Shown: positions 13,371 through 17,103 of the stretch, piece after piece
Layout: the number at the start of each line of letters is the position of its first letter
How positions within the stretch are numbered: the stretch's first letter is position 1
Assembly: GCA_937975715.1 (NCBI GenBank)
Contig: CALJUA010000149.1
Location: forward strand, 1 to 17,103
Length of the DNA: 17,103 nt
Direction: 5' to 3'
Origin: an uncultured Candidatus Planktophila sp.
GTDB lineage: Bacteria > Actinomycetota > Actinomycetes > Nanopelagicales > Nanopelagicaceae
Made by a program: the position numbers and the translations under genes
Notes under the pieces: generated by a model
Database searches by the model: none
Told to the model about the DNA's origin: nothing
Seen by the model: only the letters and a program-made list of their open reading frames with translations

Positions 13371-14321
13371 ATGGCCCGCTACGAATCACTCGCAGCATCA
13401 GTGGGTAATACGCCGCTGATTGGGCTCCCACGTTTATCTCCCGCTCCCAACGTTCGCCTCTGGGCGAAGATGGAAGATCGCAATCCCACCGGTTCCATTA
13501 AGGATCGCACTGCAATCTCCATGGTGGATGAGGCAGAGAAAAGCGGATTACTTAAACCTGGCGCCACAATCCTCGAGCCAACATCAGGTAATACTGGAAT
13601 TTCACTGGCGATGGCTGCCAAAGTTCGCGGATACAAACTCATCTGCGTCATGCCAGAGAACACCAGCCCTGAACGTCGCCAATTGTTGGAGATGTGGGGA
13701 GCGCAAATTATCTCTTCACCAGCTGCCGGTGGTTCAAATGAAGCAGTCCGTGTAGCTAAAGAGATAGCAGCACAGAACCCTGACTATGTCTTTCTCTATC
13801 AATATGGAAACCCTGCTAACTCATTGGCGCACTACAACGGCACAGGTCCAGAAATTCTGAAAGATCTGCCAACAGTTACTCACTTTGTTGCAGGACTTGG
13901 AACAACTGGCACTCTGATGGGTGCTGGTCGCTATCTCCGCGAACATAAACCAGATGTTCAGATCATTGCAGCCGAACCGCGATACGGCGAACTCGTTTAC
14001 GGATTACGCAATATCGATGAAGGTTTTGTTCCGGAACTTTATGACGCATCAGTTCTGACTCGTCGATTCTCAGTAGGTGCTGAAGATTCAGTAAAGCGCG
14101 TGCGTGAACTTCTCCATGTTGAAGGAATTTTCGCAGGCATCTCCACTGGCGCAATTCTGCATGCGGCCATCGCAATGGGAAATGAAGCTGTACGTGACGG
14201 TCGCGATGCCGATATTGCATTCATTGTCTGCGATGGAGGATGGAAATACCTCTCCACTGGCGTTTATGACAGCGATGTAGATGACGCGACAGAGGGCCTC
14301 GACGGCACACTCTGGGCATAA
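13371..14321 (+). CDS. cysM: O-phosphoserine sulfhydrylase CysM (CysO-dependent cysteine synthase)
   Basis: A fold-type II PLP enzyme (316 aa) that adds sulfur from CysO-thiocarboxylate to the aminoacrylate formed from O-phospho-L-serine. The PLP Lys is K44 in N-P-T-G-S-I-K-D-R. The substrate loop is E-P-T-S-G-N-T-G (69-76) and the phosphate loop is G-L-G-T-T-G-T (175-181). Arg213 in G-L-R-N-I-D-E-G-F matches the phosphoserine-specificity Arg220 of the M. tuberculosis enzyme once a 7-residue N-terminal gap is counted. The C-terminal L-D-G-T-L-W-A tail matches the flexible tail that closes over that active site. The gene starts 7 nt after cysO with no Shine-Dalgarno sequence and no fitted -10, so it is read from the mec-cysO transcript. 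Confidence 0.96.
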   Translation: MARYESLAASVGNTPLIGLPRLSPAPNVRLWAKMEDRNPTGSIKDRTAISMVDEAEKSGLLKPGATILEPTSGNTGISLAMAAKVRGYKLICVMPENTSPERRQLLEMWGAQIISSPAAGGSNEAVRVAKEIAAQNPDYVFLYQYGNPANSLAHYNGTGPEILKDLPTVTHFVAGLGTTGTLMGAGRYLREHKPDVQIIAAEPRYGELVYGLRNIDEGFVPELYDASVLTRRFSVGAEDSVKRVRELLHVEGIFAGISTGAILHAAIAMGNEAVRDGRDADIAFIVCDGGWKYLSTGVYDSDVDDATEGLDGTLWA

Positions 14322-14328
14322 GCTCGCG

Positions 14329-14334
14329 TACGAT
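14329..14334 (+). promoter_or_regulatory. -10 element for leaderless murI
   Basis: TACGAT ends 7 nt before the murI ATG at 14342 and no Shine-Dalgarno sequence exists. This would separate murI transcription from the cysM operon 20 nt upstream. Confidence 0.5.
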
Positions 14335-14341
14335 TAAGCCC

Positions 14342-15139
14342 ATGAGCAACGCACCCATCGGAATCTTCGATTCTGGTGTTGGTGGTTTAACAGTTGCTCG
14401 AGCAATCTTGGATCAACTTCCCAACGAATCAATTCTGTATATTGGCGATACTGCACGCGGCCCATATGGCCCACGTCCCTTGGCAGAGGTTCGAGACTTC
14501 TCATTAGAGACTTTAGATTTCCTGGTCGAGCAAGGAGTGAAGGCTTTAGTAATTGCTTGTAACACTGCAAGCGCTGCAATGTTGCGCGATGCTCGCGAGC
14601 GTTATTCAGTTCCTGTGATTGAGGTTATTCAACCTGCAGTTCGCCGCGCTGTTGCTGCAACACGCACCGGCAAGGTGGGTGTAATCGGAACTCGTGCAAC
14701 GATTGATTCACAGGCCTATCTCGATGCTTTCGCTGCCGCGCCTCAGTTACAAATTACTTCTACTGCTTGCCCTCGTTTCGTTGAATTTGTAGAGCGCGGC
14801 GAAACTTCAGGTGAAGCAATCACACAGGTCGCTCGCGAATACCTTGCACCGATGATTGCAGCAGATATCGATACCTTGGTTCTTGGTTGCACTCACTACC
14901 CACTTCTCACTGGTGTCATCTCATATGTCATGGGCAATGGCGTCTCGCTAGTTTCCAGCGCAGAAGAGACTGCAAAAGATCTCTATCGAGTTCTCGTGGA
15001 AGGTTCGCTTCTTCGTGACCCACAATCTCCTGCTCCAACGCATCGGTTCCTTGCAACCGGTGATGCAGCTGCATTTGAAGCTTTGGCACGCCGCTTCTTA
15101 GGTCCTGAAGTCGGTTCAGTTGAACATCAAGATCTCTAA
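14342..15139 (+). CDS. murI: Glutamate racemase
   Basis: Makes D-glutamate from L-glutamate for the peptidoglycan stem peptide, in the cytosol, without cofactor. The 265-aa protein is of normal length. It has the N-terminal I-G-I-F-D-S-G-V-G-G-L-T-V motif (6-18), Y-I-G-D-T-A-R-G-P-Y-G (33-43), the first catalytic Cys in A-C-N-T-A-S (C73) and the second in G-C-T-H-Y-P-L-L (C183). The order cysM … murI … rph … rdgB follows the mycobacterial arrangement, although the rhomboid and Rv1339-like genes found there are absent here. Confidence 0.96.
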   Translation: MSNAPIGIFDSGVGGLTVARAILDQLPNESILYIGDTARGPYGPRPLAEVRDFSLETLDFLVEQGVKALVIACNTASAAMLRDARERYSVPVIEVIQPAVRRAVAATRTGKVGVIGTRATIDSQAYLDAFAAAPQLQITSTACPRFVEFVERGETSGEAITQVAREYLAPMIAADIDTLVLGCTHYPLLTGVISYVMGNGVSLVSSAEETAKDLYRVLVEGSLLRDPQSPAPTHRFLATGDAAAFEALARRFLGPEVGSVEHQDL

Positions 15140-15180
15140 GATCAGAAAAATTTAGTTCACAAACAAACTCGGAGGAAACC

Positions 15181-15906
15181 ATGGCACGTAATGACGGACG
15201 CTCAGTAGACCAACTACGCGATATCAAGATCACTCGTGGGTGGCTCGATCATGCCGAAGGTTCTGTTCTCGTTGAATTCGGGAAGACTCGCGTTCTCTGC
15301 GTTGCATCATTTACTCCAGGAGTCCCACGTTGGCTTAAGGACAGTGGAACTGGATGGGTCACATCTGAGTACTCCATGCTTCCTCGCGCAACACATACTC
15401 GTTCTGACCGTGAGAGCGTTAAGGGCAAGTTGGGTGGTCGTACACAAGAAATTTCGCGTCTGATTGGTCGCTCACTCCGCGGCATCGTCGATATGAAAGA
15501 ACTCGGTGAAAACACAATCGTGATCGACTGCGATGTGCTTCAGGCAGATGGCGGAACTCGCACTGCTGCAATCACTGGCGCATATGTCGCACTTGCAGAT
15601 GCAATCTCATGGGCTCAGCGCGAAGGCCATGTAAAGGCTGGCGCCAAGCCACTTGCTGATTCAGTTGCAGCGATAAGCGTTGGAATCATCGATGGAGTTC
15701 CAATGCTCGACCTTTGTTATGAAGAAGATGTTCGTGCAGAGACAGATATGAACGTTGTTTGCTCCGGCGATGGTCGCTTTATCGAAGTTCAAGGAACAGC
15801 AGAAGGCGCACCATTTGATCGCACACTACTGGATTCACTTCTCGATCTCGCAGTTGCGGGCACCCAGACTCTGACAGAGCTGCAGAAGAAGGCTCTTAAC
15901 GCGTGA
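15181..15906 (+). CDS. rph: Ribonuclease PH
   Basis: A phosphorolytic 3'-5' exoribonuclease that trims tRNA 3' ends (homohexamer). The 241-aa protein starts with R-N-D-G-R and shows L-P-R-A-T-H-T-R (68-75), L-I-G-R-S-L-R (94-100) and the family signature G-G-T-R-T-A-A-I-T-G-A-Y-V-A-L (124-138). A late V-D-x-C-Y-E-E-D-like run (D-L-C-Y-E-E-D) and a D-x-N-V-V run carry the catalytic acidic residues. It has the strongest Shine-Dalgarno in the window (GGAGGA, 15171-15176, 4 nt before the ATG). A candidate -10 TAAGAT (15137-15142) overlaps the murI stop and would give a leader of about 30 nt. The stop overlaps the rdgB start (GTGA). Confidence 0.96.
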   Translation: MARNDGRSVDQLRDIKITRGWLDHAEGSVLVEFGKTRVLCVASFTPGVPRWLKDSGTGWVTSEYSMLPRATHTRSDRESVKGKLGGRTQEISRLIGRSLRGIVDMKELGENTIVIDCDVLQADGGTRTAAITGAYVALADAISWAQREGHVKAGAKPLADSVAAISVGIIDGVPMLDLCYEEDVRAETDMNVVCSGDGRFIEVQGTAEGAPFDRTLLDSLLDLAVAGTQTLTELQKKALNA

Positions 15907-16520
15907 GCCATAAGTTATTACTAGCAACGCGCAATCAGGGAAAGATTGTTGAGTTTCGGCGCATTCTCGATGCGATTGCGCCGGGCGAAATAGAGCTCGT
16001 AGGGCTCGATCAATTTCCCGAGCTCCATGATGTTGATGAAACTGGATCTACATTTGAAGAGAATGCTCTTCTTAAAGCCCGGGAAATGTCTGAAGCGACA
16101 GGGTTGCCAGCAATTGCAGATGACAGCGGACTTTGTATTGATGCACTGAATGGCGATCCTGGAATTTTCTCTGCACGTTGGGCTGGCGGACATGGTGATG
16201 ATGCAGCGAATATCGTAAAGGTTTTGGATCAACTTAAAGATGTAGAAGATGAAAGGCGCACCGCGTACTTCATTTGTGTAGCTGCGCTCTATCTGCCAGA
16301 TGGCCGCACCCACTGTGAAGAGGGCCGTTTCCAAGGAAAGATTCTTTTCTCACCCGTAGGTGAGAACGGTTTTGGTTACGATCCAATATTTCAGCCTGAG
16401 GGATTAAGCATCTCCAGCGCTCAAATGAGCTCTGAAGAGAAGGATGCGATGAGCCATCGAGGTAAGGCCCTCCGTGCCATCGCCCCTCATGTGATGAACG
16501 CTCTGAAAACCCTAGGCTAA
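15903..16520 (+). CDS. rdgB: XTP/dITP diphosphatase (RdgB/HAM1 family)
   Basis: Hydrolyses deaminated purine nucleoside triphosphates (dITP, XTP) to monophosphates, keeping them out of DNA and RNA. The 205-aa protein has A-T-R-N-Q-G-K (8-14), F-E-E-N-A-L-L-K-A (51-59), A-D-D-S-G-L (72-77), G-E-N-G-F-G-Y-D-P-I-F (153-163) and S-H-R-G-K-A-L (184-190), all expected for the family. The GTG start overlaps the rph stop by 4 bases (GTGA), which means tight translational coupling. The rph-rdgB pair is conserved in many bacteria. Confidence 0.96.
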   Translation: MSHKLLLATRNQGKIVEFRRILDAIAPGEIELVGLDQFPELHDVDETGSTFEENALLKAREMSEATGLPAIADDSGLCIDALNGDPGIFSARWAGGHGDDAANIVKVLDQLKDVEDERRTAYFICVAALYLPDGRTHCEEGRFQGKILFSPVGENGFGYDPIFQPEGLSISSAQMSSEEKDAMSHRGKALRAIAPHVMNALKTLG

Positions 16521-16576
16521 ACTTTGCCCATACGTCCAGCAGTCATCTGCTTGCGGCGCAACCCGAGGAGATAAAC

Positions 16577-17103
16577 GTGGCAGTAAAGAAGAAGGCAGTT
16601 GCCAAGAAGGCAGCACCAAAGAAGACGACCGCCAAGAAGGTCACAAAGAAGTCTGTTGCGAAGAAGACAACAGCGAAGAAGACGACCGCCAAGAAGGTCG
16701 CAAAGAAGTCAGCACCTAAGAAGGTTGCTAAGAAAGCTCCAGCGAAGAAGGCTGTTGCAAAGAAGGCAGTAGCTAAGAAGGCCGTTGCCAAGAAGACCAC
16801 TGTCAAGAAGGCAGCTGCGAAGAAGACTGTAAAGAAGTCTCCTGCACGCAAGAGCTCTGCATCTTCAGTCGTTATTCCACCAGTTCCAACTGGCGCATCA
16901 CGCGATCGCGTCAATGTTTCTACAACTCCAGTTGCACCAGTAAAGGCAGCAACTCCAGCAGCCAAGCCATCTGCTGCTCCTCGTCAGGGATCTTCAAAGA
17001 GCGTACTTGTTGCGGTGCTTCTCGGCGTAGCAATTCTTACAGCAATCGTTGCTTCACAGCAGTCAAGCAATGATTCAACAAAGACAGATACACCAGCTGC
17101 AAC
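16577..17103 (+). CDS. Lysine-repeat histone-like protein with a transmembrane helix (partial)
   Basis: The frame opens with GTG (16577) 6 nt after GAGGAG (16565-16570) and runs off the window after 175 codons. Residues 4-87 are a lysine-rich repeat of mainly five residues (x-x-A-K-K, some four-residue steps). This is the composition of histone H1-like, HU-tail and Hc2-type nucleoid proteins and fits DNA binding by an extended basic tail. Residues 90-140 are Pro/Ala/Ser-rich linker. Residues about 142-160 (VLVAVLLGVAILTAIVA core) form a clear membrane helix, followed by a polar Ser/Asn/Thr tail. By the positive-inside rule the basic domain should be cytoplasmic and the tail outside. The combination suggests a membrane-tethered nucleoid or nucleic-acid-binding protein. 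Lysine codons are almost all AAG. No named family is claimed. Confidence 0.85.
   Translation, partial: MAVKKKAVAKKAAPKKTTAKKVTKKSVAKKTTAKKTTAKKVAKKSAPKKVAKKAPAKKAVAKKAVAKKAVAKKTTVKKAAAKKTVKKSPARKSSASSVVIPPVPTGASRDRVNVSTTPVAPVKAATPAAKPSAAPRQGSSKSVLVAVLLGVAILTAIVASQQSSNDSTKTDTPAA
16586..16837 (+). repeat. Lysine-pair-encoding degenerate tandem repeat
   Basis: Within the histone-like gene, AAGAAG recurs every 12-15 nt (17 further lysine pairs after the first KKK). Two 24-nt copies starting AAGAAGACGACCGCCAAGAA are identical at 16619-16642 and 16676-16699, a 57-nt (19-codon) offset that indicates an internal duplication and makes slippage likely. Confidence 0.85.

Noticed and set aside
16538..16551. 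AGCAG-TCAT-CTGCT hairpin after rdgB
   Set aside because: The 5-bp stem has no U-run. It is too weak for a terminator and may be chance.
16543..16965. Minus-strand frame of 140 codons rich in Phe/Ala across the lysine repeat
   Set aside because: It is the mirror of AAG-rich codons (CTT/TTC), giving an artificial F-A-F pattern. The plus-strand frame has a Shine-Dalgarno sequence and a sensible protein.

Overview
This window looks like a piece of a compact, mid-GC actinobacterial chromosome. Intergenic gaps are short and several genes overlap. The block clpS – DUF2017 – mec – cysO – cysM – murI – rph – rdgB closely matches a gene order known from Mycobacterium and relatives. The CysM, CysO and ClpS sequences are also clearly of the actinobacterial type, and DUF3039, DUF2017 and DUF222-HNH are families typical of that phylum. 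The small gene spacing, moderate GC and lysine-rich histone-like protein fit a streamlined freshwater lineage such as the acI/Nanopelagicales group. That placement is inference and was not tested.

Layout. Positions 1-84 are the 3' end of prfB, followed by a hairpin terminator. Next comes the divisome pair ftsE-ftsX. Then follows a trans-translation neighbourhood: smpB, a GNAT acetyltransferase fused head-to-tail to it (TAAGTG), a 97-nt imperfect palindrome and the tmRNA gene ssrA, whose tag reads ADNSRSDFALAA. A VOC-fold protein starts 23 nt after the tmRNA CCA. From 3982 to 7359 the genes are on the minus strand: trhO – GNAT – small membrane protein as one operon, and a DUF222-HNH endonuclease-like protein. 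Pirin (plus) converges on argF (minus). argF diverges from a small DUF3039 protein, which is followed by a secreted GH18 glycosidase. Then comes clpS-DUF2017, the CysO-dependent cysteine synthesis genes mec-cysO-cysM, and murI, rph and rdgB. The window closes inside a lysine-repeat histone-like protein that carries a transmembrane helix.

How the genes work together. SmpB, tmRNA and ClpS all feed substrates to Clp-type proteolysis. FtsEX, MurI and possibly the GH18 enzyme concern the cell wall and its remodelling at division. Mec, CysO and CysM form one cysteine-forming system using a protein-bound thiocarboxylate. Here CysO carries two extra residues (Ser-Lys) after its Gly-Gly, implying a maturation step that the adjacent JAMM protease Mec could perform.

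The most striking feature across the window is regulatory. At least seven genes (smpB, trhO, argF, DUF3039, mec, cysO, murI) have a -10-like hexamer, TANNNT or CATAAT, ending exactly 6 or 7 nt before the start codon and no Shine-Dalgarno sequence. This is the signature of leaderless mRNAs. ftsE, ftsX, the VOC gene, pirin, rph and the histone-like gene instead carry Shine-Dalgarno sequences. I saw no insertion sequence, prophage or CRISPR array, and no gene-free stretch longer than about 230 nt.
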